Source of the DNA: QZLE01 sp033852075
Lineage (GTDB): Bacteria; Pseudomonadota; Gammaproteobacteria; QZLD01
Direction: 5' to 3'
Assembly: GCA_033852075.1 (NCBI GenBank)
Contig: JAWSVC010000017.1
Coordinates: 1 to 64,000 of the forward strand
Length of the DNA stretch: 64,000 nt
Shown: piece by piece, positions 27,083 through 35,790 of the stretch
Layout: every line of letters begins with the position of its first letter
Numbering within the stretch: position 1 is the stretch's first letter
Notes under the pieces: model-generated
Database searches by the model: none
What the model saw: the letters and a program-made list of their open reading frames with translations, nothing else
Told to the model about the DNA's origin: nothing
Program-made: the position numbers and the translations under genes

Positions 27083-28120
27083 TTATTTAGCATTTTCCTC
27101 TTTAGGAATATCAATAATATCTTCAAGCTGTTTATTAAATTTGGTAAATATGCTGTCATCAACAGTATACACCCAAGGAGTGATCTCTGTTTTATATTGC
27201 TGTGCCAGTTGTGCAGAGTCTGATGAATTTGCTGATTCCGGGACGATAAAATCAAAAGTAATTTGAGCGGTTTTGTTGTCCTTTTGCTTGGAGCAGATTA
27301 CTACAATAGTCATTTCATCAAAAGTTTTGTAAATACGGCTGCTGAATATTTGATCTTTAATAATTCCACCTGCCCTTGGAGCAACATCAATTGGTTTTAT
27401 TTCGTTGATTAAGCCTGCCAGATTATCAGCAAATCTTTGGTTTTTGGGGGCAGATGTATTATCGCTATAATTTACAACATAACCTTCCTTATTTGCAGGG
27501 CGGGTTGTTTCGTATTCAATGCCTTCACTAGGAACGTATTTAATGGATTTAATATTATCTACGGAGATGTCAATAATATCTCTATCGATCCATTCAATTG
27601 GGTTGCTTTTGATAATTAGTTTTGTTTGCGTCAACCATGATTGTTGATCATTGGTCTTACGTAGGTAGGTGCCTTTATTGATTTTATAGCGTCCGATAAT
27701 TACATCTTCAAGCATTTTTTCTTTTGCGAATATAGTTACGCGGGAACCAGAGCCTTTTTCTTTGGTTACCTCTTCAACACCAAGTTGAATATAGTTTTTT
27801 TCCTTCTTGGTTTTGGCTTCAAACAGTTTTGCCTCTGCCAGTTCGGTTAACATCTCTCTTAGTGCCTGAAAATTGGCCTTGTACCCTGATTTTTCAGTTA
27901 CTACCCATTTATCACCAGATTTGGTAAAGGTTATTGATTCGTTACCAGAGTGTTGAACTATAACCTTGTCTACCTGATTTAAGTTTGATTTTAATTTCGG
28001 TAGGAATAATTGCCCTGTTTCCAGGCTGGTTTCCGGTTGATTTTTGGAGCTTGTCAACAGTGCTATAGCGATGCAGATTATTGCTACTATGCATATGATT
28101 ATCAGATTTTTTCGGTTCAT
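27083..28120 (-). CDS. DUF4340 domain protein of Gld-like ABC operon
   Basis: This 345-residue protein has one N-terminal membrane anchor (residues 5-24) and a periplasmic DUF4340 region: repeats of a pleckstrin-like type with KVIVQHSGNESITFTKSGDKWVVTEKSGYKAN and later IEWIDRDIIDISVDNIKSIKY. DUF4340 proteins regularly accompany GldG/ABC permeases. It is the last gene of the four-gene leftward unit, three bases after the GldG-like gene. The biochemical role is unknown; it may be an extracytoplasmic partner of the transporter. Confidence 0.82.
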   Translation of the reverse strand: MNRKNLIIICIVAIICIAIALLTSSKNQPETSLETGQLFLPKLKSNLNQVDKVIVQHSGNESITFTKSGDKWVVTEKSGYKANFQALREMLTELAEAKLFEAKTKKEKNYIQLGVEEVTKEKGSGSRVTIFAKEKMLEDVIIGRYKINKGTYLRKTNDQQSWLTQTKLIIKSNPIEWIDRDIIDISVDNIKSIKYVPSEGIEYETTRPANKEGYVVNYSDNTSAPKNQRFADNLAGLINEIKPIDVAPRAGGIIKDQIFSSRIYKTFDEMTIVVICSKQKDNKTAQITFDFIVPESANSSDSAQLAQQYKTEITPWVYTVDDSIFTKFNKQLEDIIDIPKEENAK

Positions 28121-28123
28121 ATA

Positions 28124-29989
28124 TTAACCTCTATATTTTTTATAGCGTCTGTTGGAACGGATCAGTGCCACAATAATTCCAAAAGTAGCAACCAAGGCTG
28201 GTACTAATAGAATTGTAATCCATCTTAACAAAGTCCCTAAATTTTCAATATCTTTATCCAGTTGATGCCGGACTACACGAAGCTCTTTTCTGGTTTCAGC
28301 TCTTTCTTCACGATATTGTTTAATTGCCTGTTCCTGCTCAGGGGTAAACAGCATTGAAGATGATTGGTCTCGTGTTGCCTGCAGTTCTTCGATTTTTTTC
28401 TTAGCTGCATCAAGTTTATTAACTAATTCTTGTTCTTTCTGCCTGAATCTTTCTTCAGCCTTAAAGCGCAGCTCTTGTACCAGGTCAAATGGGCGTGCAT
28501 AAGTACCTCGGCTGCGGATGCTTATAAGATCACTGCTGCCGGAAAGTTGTTCAACGGCATTGATTACAAAGCTGGCATTATGAGCAATAGGGATAAACTG
28601 GGTTTCGCCAAACATTTGTTGCATTCTTGCCCACATACGATCATGAAGCATATCACTATCGCCAACTACTATTACATTGATCGGTTTTAGCGACTTAGTA
28701 ATATGTTCAGGTGTGCTTTCATGATTATTTATCGGTTTGTCAAAAGCCGACACGGCATTGCCTGATATACGATATGCAGCAACATATTGTTTATCTGAAG
28801 GTTTAAATGCATCTAAAAGTTGAGCTGGATCTACAGTAAATTTTACTTGCTGTGTTGGCAGCATGCCGCTAGCTGTGCTACTGGTAATTAGTGGAGTCAA
28901 GGTTGTGGTTGCATCTTTGATTGGTGAAAGCACAGCACAGTGAGCCATGTTTATATTATTTAGTTCTCTGGTGATAACTTCTTCGCTATTTAGCGCTTCA
29001 CCCTCAAACCCAAGAACCGTTATGTGTGCTTTAGGACGGTTTTGATAGCTAACAGAAACAGGTAGGGCATAGGTTTTATCTGCAAGTACCATTTCCTTTT
29101 CTTGTTTTATACCCCAAGTAGTCATAAGCTTTTCAAGAGTTGAACTTTTGTCACTTAATCTATCCTGCATCTGATTGCCTGCTACTGCAACTTCAACATC
29201 GGAATGGGCATCAACGAATAGCAGTACACGCCCGCCTTTTAATACGAACTGGTCGATCGCGTATTGTGATTCTTCCGACATGTTTTTAGGATGGACAATC
29301 ATTAAAGTATCAATGTCGTCGTCTATTTCAGTAAATCCGCTATCAATTAAACGAATTTCAAATAGTTGCTGTAATAGTTGATAAACTCCCCAACTGTCAA
29401 CGTTTTTGCCAGTTCTGGGGTCAATGCGGCCTTGTATCGGTAGTGAAGATATTAAACCGACTACAGGCTTTTCTGGGTGTGCAAGGGTATATATTAGTTT
29501 GCTTAGCTCATATTCTAAGAAGCGTTCATTTTCTGGTTGTAAAAAGCTAATAGTTTCAAGATCGTCAATAGAATTAGTTGCAGCAATTCCAAGATAAATG
29601 TTGGTTTCCTGAGTCAATGGTATTGCCTGTAGACCAAATTCGGCAGCTTTGTCTTCCTCTTCTGAATAAGGTTCTGGGTCAATTACTTTCAGGTTAATCT
29701 TTCCATTGGCATAAAGTTCATATTCTTCAAGTATCTCCTGTACTCGTTTTGCATAGTTACGGATATGAGGAATATCTTTAGTTAGTTTTTGTGAATAATA
29801 AAAGTAGATGTTAATTGGCTCGTCAATCTGTTTCAGGATGGATTTGGTTCCTGATGACATCGTGTATAACTTATTTTCGGTTAGATCAGCCTTAACACCG
29901 GTAACGCTTAAGTTTACGGTAAGGATAAAAGCCAAGTACAGGATGGCAATAACTAATAATGCAGTTCCAGATAATAGTTTCTTATTCAT
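28124..29989 (-). CDS. GldG-like ABC-type auxiliary membrane protein
   Basis: This 621-residue protein has an N-terminal membrane helix (about 8-28), a large periplasmic segment, a charged coiled coil (about 510-590) and a C-terminal helix (about 595-615). The sequence follows the GldG family: SGTKSILKQIDEPINIYFYYS, then VIDPEPYSEEEDKAAEFGLQ and GGRVLLFVDAHSDVE. In Bacteroidetes GldG works with GldA and GldF in gliding; in proteobacteria such genes are common but not linked to gliding. GGGGAA precedes the ATG. It sits between permease and DUF4340 genes. Confidence 0.88.
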   Translation of the reverse strand: MNKKLLSGTALLVIAILYLAFILTVNLSVTGVKADLTENKLYTMSSGTKSILKQIDEPINIYFYYSQKLTKDIPHIRNYAKRVQEILEEYELYANGKINLKVIDPEPYSEEEDKAAEFGLQAIPLTQETNIYLGIAATNSIDDLETISFLQPENERFLEYELSKLIYTLAHPEKPVVGLISSLPIQGRIDPRTGKNVDSWGVYQLLQQLFEIRLIDSGFTEIDDDIDTLMIVHPKNMSEESQYAIDQFVLKGGRVLLFVDAHSDVEVAVAGNQMQDRLSDKSSTLEKLMTTWGIKQEKEMVLADKTYALPVSVSYQNRPKAHITVLGFEGEALNSEEVITRELNNINMAHCAVLSPIKDATTTLTPLITSSTASGMLPTQQVKFTVDPAQLLDAFKPSDKQYVAAYRISGNAVSAFDKPINNHESTPEHITKSLKPINVIVVGDSDMLHDRMWARMQQMFGETQFIPIAHNASFVINAVEQLSGSSDLISIRSRGTYARPFDLVQELRFKAEERFRQKEQELVNKLDAAKKKIEELQATRDQSSSMLFTPEQEQAIKQYREERAETRKELRVVRHQLDKDIENLGTLLRWITILLVPALVATFGIIVALIRSNRRYKKYRG

Positions 29990-29998
29990 AACGTTCCC

Positions 29999-30733
29999 CT
30001 ATGATGCCTTTTTAGAATCGATGATAATCGCGCTGGCATAAAGCCAAATGATGATCATGGAAACGAAATAGATAATATCGCGCAGATCGATTACCCCTTT
30101 GGACATAGAATCAAAGTGGGCTAGAAAGCTTAATGATGAAATAGCATCAACTAATAATTCAGGTGCCCAGCCGGAGAAGGCATCTAATACCATTGGATAA
30201 CCAGCAAGCAGTAAAAGAAAGTTGATTGCAAAGGCTATAATGAAGGCGATTACTTGATTTTTAGTAGCAGCAGAAATGCATGATCCCACGGCAATTAAAC
30301 CTCCTGCTGAAAGGATACTGCCAAAATAACCGCAGATAATAACTCCATTATCTGGATTCCCTAGAATATTAACGATAATCCAGATAGGAAATGTCAGGAT
30401 GATTGCTACAGTGGTGAAGGCCCATGCTGCAAGAAATTTCCCTAAAACTGCCTGTTGCATGGAAATTGGTAAAGTCAGTAGAAGTTCAATGGTGCCGGTT
30501 TTGCGCTCTTCCGACCACAGGCGCATGGTTATAGCTGGTATAAGCAGTAAAAATAGCCAAGGCAAATAAGCAAATAGAGCTTGTAAACTCGCTACTTCAT
30601 TCTCATAAAACTGCCCAAAATAAAAGGTGCATACACCCGTTAAAACGAGAAATATAAAAATGAATACGTAGGCTACCGGTGTGGTGAAGTAGCTTTTAAA
30701 TTCGCGCGAAAAAATAATCGAAGTCATATTCAT
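29999..30733 (-). CDS. ABC transporter permease, GldF-like
   Basis: This 244-residue integral membrane permease of the ABC-2 type has about six membrane helices. The segments FKSYFTTPVAYVFIFIFLVL, LLLIPAITMRLWSEERKTGTIELLLTLP and ILSAGGLIAVGSCISA are typical of GldF. Its ATG overlaps the end of the ATPase gene by four bases (ATGA), showing translational coupling and probable complex formation with the ATPase. Confidence 0.92.
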   Translation of the reverse strand: MNMTSIIFSREFKSYFTTPVAYVFIFIFLVLTGVCTFYFGQFYENEVASLQALFAYLPWLFLLLIPAITMRLWSEERKTGTIELLLTLPISMQQAVLGKFLAAWAFTTVAIILTFPIWIIVNILGNPDNGVIICGYFGSILSAGGLIAVGSCISAATKNQVIAFIIAFAINFLLLLAGYPMVLDAFSGWAPELLVDAISSLSFLAHFDSMSKGVIDLRDIIYFVSMIIIWLYASAIIIDSKKAS

Positions 30734-31746
30734 AGTTCTTCTCCTTTATCTGCGGTTTCAGTTTCTGCCACTTTAGGAGTTTTGTTATTATTTAATTCTT
30801 CTGAATCAAGATCCCCTGCGGTAACAGAACGGAAAAAGTTATCAAAACGTCCGCGTTCCAAGTGAATCTCTTTAACATCCCAGTTTTCATATTCGATTAA
30901 TGCTGAAACCTTTTTGAATAGGTCAATTCCTTTGTATTTGTCAGCAGGAAAAGCTGTAAAACGCTCGGTAATATCATCAAATTCAACTGTGCCAATCCCG
31001 TCAATTTGTTCAAGCTTGTCGATAACTTTACTGCAGTCAGCATCTTCTGCAAAACTTATGGTGACTGAACCAAAGTATTGTGATCTTTCTTCAAGTTCGT
31101 GAGGCTTTCCAAAAGCAACAATTGAACCTTTGTCAATAATGATAGCTCTGGAACAAACAGCACTAACTTCTTCTAATATATGAGTAGAAACGATAATTGT
31201 TTTATCGTGAGCCATTGTTTTAATAAGTTTACGTACTTCATGCTTCTGGTTTGGATCAAGACCATCAGTTGGCTCGTCCAGAATCAAAATCTTTGGGTCG
31301 TGTAGAATTGCCTGTGCTAGACCTACACGGCGTTTATAACCTTTAGAAAGAGTATCTATCGGTTTGAATAATACATCCTGAATATGCGTTTGTTTAATTA
31401 CAGCATTGATTCTTTCTTGGACTTTTTCTCCTGTTAACCCTCGCACTTTAGCAATGAATTTTAAAAATTCTTCAGGAGTCATATCTCCATATGCCGGAGC
31501 GCCTTCTGGTAGGTAACCAATGATCGATTTTGCCTGAACCGGGGCTTCGATAATGTCGTAATCACCAATAGTAATCTGACCATCGTTTGGGGTAAGAAAG
31601 CCGGTTATCATCTTCATAGTGGTTGATTTACCTGCTCCATTTGGTCCTAGGAAGCCAAGAATCTCTCCAGATTCAACTGTAAATGACAGGTTATTTACAG
31701 CAGTAAAATTGCCAAACATTTTGGTAACATTTTTCAAACTAATCAT
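30730..31746 (-). CDS. ABC transporter ATPase, GldA-like
   Basis: This 338-residue cytoplasmic ATPase drives the ABC-2 permease. Walker A is GPNGAGKST (residues 34-42), the signature LSKGYKRRVGLAQ, Walker B ILILDEPTDGLDP and the switch His in STHILEE. A C-terminal extension of about 100 residues after the ATPase core is typical of this GldA-like subgroup. It heads the four-gene leftward unit and has a good promoter upstream (31785-31813). The transported substrate is unknown. Confidence 0.94.
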   Translation of the reverse strand: MISLKNVTKMFGNFTAVNNLSFTVESGEILGFLGPNGAGKSTTMKMITGFLTPNDGQITIGDYDIIEAPVQAKSIIGYLPEGAPAYGDMTPEEFLKFIAKVRGLTGEKVQERINAVIKQTHIQDVLFKPIDTLSKGYKRRVGLAQAILHDPKILILDEPTDGLDPNQKHEVRKLIKTMAHDKTIIVSTHILEEVSAVCSRAIIIDKGSIVAFGKPHELEERSQYFGSVTISFAEDADCSKVIDKLEQIDGIGTVEFDDITERFTAFPADKYKGIDLFKKVSALIEYENWDVKEIHLERGRFDNFFRSVTAGDLDSEELNNNKTPKVAETETADKGEEL

Positions 31747-31784
31747 CTGTTAGTCCTATGTCTGTTTATTCGAATTCGCCCCTA

Positions 31785-31813
31785 TTGATAAGGCACATAA
31801 CATTAAGTGTCAA
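31785..31813 (-). promoter_or_regulatory. sigma-70 promoter for the Gld-like operon
   Basis: On the minus strand TTGACA (31808-31813), a 17-base spacer, then TATCAA (31785-31790) forms a perfect -35 box with correct spacing and a fair -10 box. It lies about 40 bases before the ATPase start. Confidence 0.7.
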
Positions 31814-32209
31814 GGGGTATAAGAGGGATGATGAAAAAAAGATTTTTTTATGGAATTTTTACAGTTTTGTATGGTCCATTACTTCTTCACAATTTTTCCT
31901 GTTGTGGTTATTTCAAGGCCACATATACCAGAAGCTATTTGAGTGCATCCCTTGCTTTTCATAAGCGTAGCGATAATAACATTATATGCAGATTAGATTA
32001 ATAGCTATTGCCGATATATTTTTATCTTGCTGAAAAATAAGGTTATCTTTTTAAAAAGGCAGGTTTTGAAGTGGTGTGGTTAACGTTAATATTATATTGG
32101 AGAATTAAAAAGTAATATAAAACATATGGATAAGATATTTTTATACATTAGATATTAAAAAAAATATATAACTACTTGGTCGGTAAAGTATACATGTTGA
32201 AATTGATTA

Positions 32210-32244
32210 TTATCCACAGAACCTGTGGATAACTTTGTGGACAA
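32210..32244. promoter_or_regulatory. cluster of three DnaA-box-like sites
   Basis: TTATCCACA (32210-32218, plus strand) and TGTGGATAA (32224-32232, minus strand) both match the strict DnaA-box consensus and face each other with a five-base gap. TGTGGACAA (32236-32244) is a third minus-strand site with one mismatch. Chance occurrence of two perfect 9-mers this close in AT-rich DNA is low. DnaA boxes mark origins, datA-like titration sites or DnaA-regulated promoters. Confidence 0.6.
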
Positions 32245-32270
32245 AGAACAAATAACTAGAAAAAAGGTAA

Positions 32271-32393
32271 TAAAAACGTGAACCAAATCAAATTGGTTAA
32301 AAAGTAACCATAAAATAAATACCAATAAAAACAATGAGATATGTGGCGGCTATTGATATTGTTACATTTTTTTTAAACTGGTTCACGTTTTTA
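32271..32393. repeat. 15-bp inverted repeat with 93-base spacer
   Basis: TAAAAACGTGAACCA (32271-32285) recurs as its exact reverse complement at 32379-32393. The arms sit just right of the DnaA-box cluster. The spacing is too long for a terminator and suits paired protein-binding sites or a structural element. Confidence 0.7.
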
Positions 32394-32632
32394 CCTGCGT
32401 TGTTAACAACTTATGTGTATCCGCACAAAAATGATGAATTAAAAACACATTTATCAAGTGAACTAAATAGTAAAAATTAGCTTATCTAAGCTACATTTAA
32501 TTTGAAATAGGGTATTACTATTGATTTTTACCGTATAACCCCTGTTTGTTTAGTCTGTTTTCGTTTATTATTTGCAAACAAGTTGTTCCATATGTTTTTT
32601 AATGGAAACCAAATTCAACAGGGAGAATGGGC

Positions 32633-34615
32633 ATGCTTAACAATTTATACAAGTTGTTATTTTCAGCTTTTTTAACAGTTTTTTCTTTAGTCTTATTTTT
32701 GAGTTCTCATACTTTAAGGGCACAGCCGTCGTCAGCATTGACGCAGGCGAATAAATTTATGCCAATGCGAACCATACCTTCAACAGATGCTGTGAAAGAG
32801 GTGGGAGGTATTCAATATGGTAAACATGTTGATATCAAACTAAAAGATGGCACAACAGTTAGGTGTTTTCCTGCTGCAACTAAAAATCCTGAAAAATTAT
32901 CAAAAAATTGGTATTACCTGCCTACTAATCCTCGTATATCTCAAGATAAAGATGGAACTCCGAAGTTTTCTATGGTTCGATTTGTAACCGATAAAACCAA
33001 AGAGCAAGGAGGGGTTGAAGGCGCGATATTACACTTTATGGTTGAATATGGGCTTACTAATAAACAAAAGAAAGAAACAGAAAAGCTTCTTAAAAAAGAA
33101 ATGAAGGGAGCAAAACTTAAAGGTGCAGTTCCTCTTGAGCAGGGTGCTGAAGGTAGTTCGTTTCAGGTGGTTTCAGCAACTTTAAACGATAAAGGTTTTA
33201 GTTCAACTCTGATTACCAGTGGTAAAGCTCCAGTAATGGAAGGCCAGAAGGTGGCAGTTGCTGCCAGACTTGATCAATACGGTGCTACCTTACTTGCAAA
33301 GAGTATGGAAAATCCAACTACTGATATTTCTGTAGTATTTGATCTGCAATACGTTGTTAAACTACCTGCATATGATGTAAACGTGACTATCAATTATGAT
33401 CAGTTTCATGTGATTTCCTCAGAATCAGAGCAGACTCGTGATAAGACTTCCAAGAAAAGTAGTTACTGGACTCCAAAAATTTGGAATATCTTCCATCGTA
33501 CTACCAAAAAGACATCTTCATTAACTGAAACTGAAAAAACCGAAATTGTAGATTTCTTGCAGGAAACAGGTGTAGTTAAATTTGATTATATTCAGCATGT
33601 ACCTGATGCTGATAAAGAGATTGTTGAGAGTGGATTGCACAAGTTAGTAATGGAATCATTTTTCGATATGCAAGAACGCTTAGGAACACCTCCGGAAGAT
33701 GAAGGTGATGAAGAGCTAAGTGAAGAAGAAAAGAAACGTCAGGAAGAGCGTGCAAAAGCTGCAGCTAAAGTGAATCATTACAAATATACTCAGGCAAAAC
33801 AAAAGACCATTACCAGAAAATCTAAGCAGGTATTGTCATTGAAAAAGGTTATTGCCAGATATGAGCCGCATCAGATGGTTGGTAATATTGGTACCTGGTA
33901 TAACAAATATAAAAATAATCCAAAGCTGTTTAGTGAAGTTAATCTTGATGACCCATTTTTTCAAAGAAGAGAAGTTCGTTTTGTCATAGATAATGAGGCC
34001 TATGATATTTTTAGTGAAATGGTTAACTATGCAACTGTGAAAATTAGGGTTAATCGTAAAGGGCAAAGGCCATTTTTGGATGAAGTAACCATTGATAAAA
34101 AGTATTTAGAGAATAGTGGGCAAACTGCAATGCTTTCTTATGCGAGAATGGGAGATGATGCGCAGAATTTCGAATATGCTTCACAGTGGAGTCTGCGTGG
34201 AGGCCATATTTATCCGAAGACACCAAAGTGGAAAAAAGGGGAACTGATGGCAGTTACCCTTGCGGCCCCTGTAGAGCCACAAACCATAGAAGCTGAAGCA
34301 GATCTGGATGAATTAGAAGAGCTTGGTATTGCCAGAGCAACTATAGAATTGCGCTATAAAAGATTTGGTAAGGAGTATGAAGATACAAAGGGATTCGCTT
34401 TATCTCCAGGAGTTGGTGAGCCAATTGTATCCAAAACCATATATAACGATAGCGACAACGATACGATAGAGTATCGGGTTATTTATCATCATAAAAAGGC
34501 TGGAAAGGTAAAAGATGTTAAGTGGAGAGCGATTGATGGTGGGTATATTTATTGTGCTCCAAGTGAAGTGATTGTTAATAAGATTACAGATCTAATTGAG
34601 AAATTAACTGATTAA
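32633..34615 (+). CDS. large secreted protein of unknown family
   Basis: I do not recognise this 660-residue protein. It has a signal peptide (about 1-32, ending LRA-QPS), so it is exported to the periplasm or beyond. ATG 32633 is preferred to 32627 because GGGAGA is then spaced eight bases upstream. The first half holds beta-rich segments (PKFSMVRFVTDKTKEQGGVEGAILHFMVEYGLT). The middle carries an acidic, then Lys/Arg-rich helical stretch near 360-420 (EDEGDEELSEEEKKRQEERAKA). The last 200 residues are again beta-rich with a repeated YRV/RYKRFG feature. An intrinsic terminator follows (34664-34690). It is first on the right of the gene-free region and probably a single-gene unit. Confidence 0.85.
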   Translation: MLNNLYKLLFSAFLTVFSLVLFLSSHTLRAQPSSALTQANKFMPMRTIPSTDAVKEVGGIQYGKHVDIKLKDGTTVRCFPAATKNPEKLSKNWYYLPTNPRISQDKDGTPKFSMVRFVTDKTKEQGGVEGAILHFMVEYGLTNKQKKETEKLLKKEMKGAKLKGAVPLEQGAEGSSFQVVSATLNDKGFSSTLITSGKAPVMEGQKVAVAARLDQYGATLLAKSMENPTTDISVVFDLQYVVKLPAYDVNVTINYDQFHVISSESEQTRDKTSKKSSYWTPKIWNIFHRTTKKTSSLTETEKTEIVDFLQETGVVKFDYIQHVPDADKEIVESGLHKLVMESFFDMQERLGTPPEDEGDEELSEEEKKRQEERAKAAAKVNHYKYTQAKQKTITRKSKQVLSLKKVIARYEPHQMVGNIGTWYNKYKNNPKLFSEVNLDDPFFQRREVRFVIDNEAYDIFSEMVNYATVKIRVNRKGQRPFLDEVTIDKKYLENSGQTAMLSYARMGDDAQNFEYASQWSLRGGHIYPKTPKWKKGELMAVTLAAPVEPQTIEAEADLDELEELGIARATIELRYKRFGKEYEDTKGFALSPGVGEPIVSKTIYNDSDNDTIEYRVIYHHKKAGKVKDVKWRAIDGGYIYCAPSEVIVNKITDLIEKLTD

Positions 34616-34663
34616 TAGTTAGTTATTTCTTCTTAATTATACCGATACAGGTTGTTTTTATTT

Positions 34664-34690
34664 ATTGCCCGGCTTGTCCGGGCAATTTAT
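34664..34690 (+). terminator. intrinsic terminator after the unknown secreted protein
   Basis: ATTGCCCGG (34664-34672) and CCGGGCAAT (34678-34686) form a perfect 9-bp stem with a five-base loop, followed by a T-rich run. It closes the single-gene unit. Confidence 0.85.
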
Positions 34691-34779
34691 TTTGAATTTT
34701 GATATTTGAAACTGCGAATATTTGCTATCTATATACTATAATTTAGATGATCTCATAACTTAATTTTTACGGCGCTATT

Positions 34780-35586
34780 ATGCAAAGAAAGTTGATGATT
34801 TTTGCTGCAATTGGGGCTTTTGTGGCTTCTTCTGCTATTGCTCAGGAAATAAATTCTACTGCACAAGAGAATTTTGCTGTTGCTAATGAAAATATAGAGT
34901 CTCGTAAGACTATCGTATTTAACATGACTTACGATGGTTATCCTCCATATATGATTTGCAATAAAGATAGAGAGATTTCTTGTGGCATTATGTATGATGT
35001 TTTTACCACTATAATGAGTAGATTAGGGTTTTCTGTAGAAACAATCCATGTTCCTAAAAAAAGAGAGAATGATTTTTTCTTGTCTGGTAAGTTAGATGCT
35101 CATGCAATGGCAAAAGAATGGGTTAAAAATCCGGAAGATTATGTGTTTAGTGATCCAATTCTAAAGATACGCAATTTAATATTTTCTAACGTAAAACATC
35201 CAGTCGAATTTTCTAAAATTGAAGATTTATTTAATAAGAAAGCAATTACTAATTTGGGTTTTATTTATCCACCATTAACTCCTTTTTTTAATAATGGATC
35301 TATAAATAGAGTTGATGCAATTGGTGAAAAATCTATGCTGAAAATGCTTTTATATGAAAGAGGTGATTTTGCAATAGTTAATGAGCATGTTGGTATGTGG
35401 TTGATTAAAGAAAATAAATGGCAAAATAAGTTTAAGATCTCTGGTTTGGATATAACAAACTATGATTATAGGATAATGTTTGCTAAGAAATTTGAAAGAA
35501 TAATTCCTCAATTCAATAAAGAGTTAGAAGAAATGAGGGAATCTGGAGATCTTGATAAAATTATTTCTGGATACATAGGACTTTAA
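34780..35586 (+). CDS. periplasmic solute-binding protein, SBP_bac_3-like
   Basis: This 268-residue protein has a signal peptide (MQRKLMIFAAIGAFVASSAIAQ) and a two-lobe solute-binding fold of family 3 (amino-acid type). The motif FNMTYDGYPPYMICNKD is the N-terminal strand with the usual PPY ligand-contact element. MYDVFTTIMSRLGFSVE and DYVFSDPILK follow the standard pattern. No ABC permease or ATPase lies next to it; instead it precedes two more solute-binding-like proteins and two kinases, so sensing is more likely than uptake. A 204-base gap to the next gene makes co-transcription uncertain. Confidence 0.82.
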   Translation: MQRKLMIFAAIGAFVASSAIAQEINSTAQENFAVANENIESRKTIVFNMTYDGYPPYMICNKDREISCGIMYDVFTTIMSRLGFSVETIHVPKKRENDFFLSGKLDAHAMAKEWVKNPEDYVFSDPILKIRNLIFSNVKHPVEFSKIEDLFNKKAITNLGFIYPPLTPFFNNGSINRVDAIGEKSMLKMLLYERGDFAIVNEHVGMWLIKENKWQNKFKISGLDITNYDYRIMFAKKFERIIPQFNKELEEMRESGDLDKIISGYIGL

Positions 35587-35790
35587 ATTACCAAATGAAG
35601 TGTTGTATTTTTACAAATATATTTAATGGATAATTAGATAATTAAGGGTTATTTTAATTATTTGTTTTTAAAGTGAAATTTTGTTCACAGTATGGGGTAA
35701 AAATCTAGATATTTCCTTGACTTTATAGCCAATAAAAACTTTATTTATATTATGGATAATATTATTAATTCTATTGGAATGGAGGGGAAA

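Larger units (their letters stand above)
31747..32632. other. gene-free AT-rich region, possible DnaA-binding or origin locus
   Basis: No gene is supported in these 886 bases. Beyond the leftward promoter it holds three clustered DnaA-box-like sites (32210-32244), AT-rich stretches such as 32141-32172, and a 15-bp inverted repeat spaced by 93 bases (32271-32285 and 32379-32393). The genes on both sides run away from it. An open frame at 31807-32001 has no good ribosome site and is not called. Confidence 0.5.

Noticed and set aside
31807..32001. 64-residue open frame right of the Gld-like promoter
   Set aside because: Its only candidate ribosome site is too close to the start, the translation shows no family, and it lies in an AT-rich regulatory region. 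Not called as a gene.
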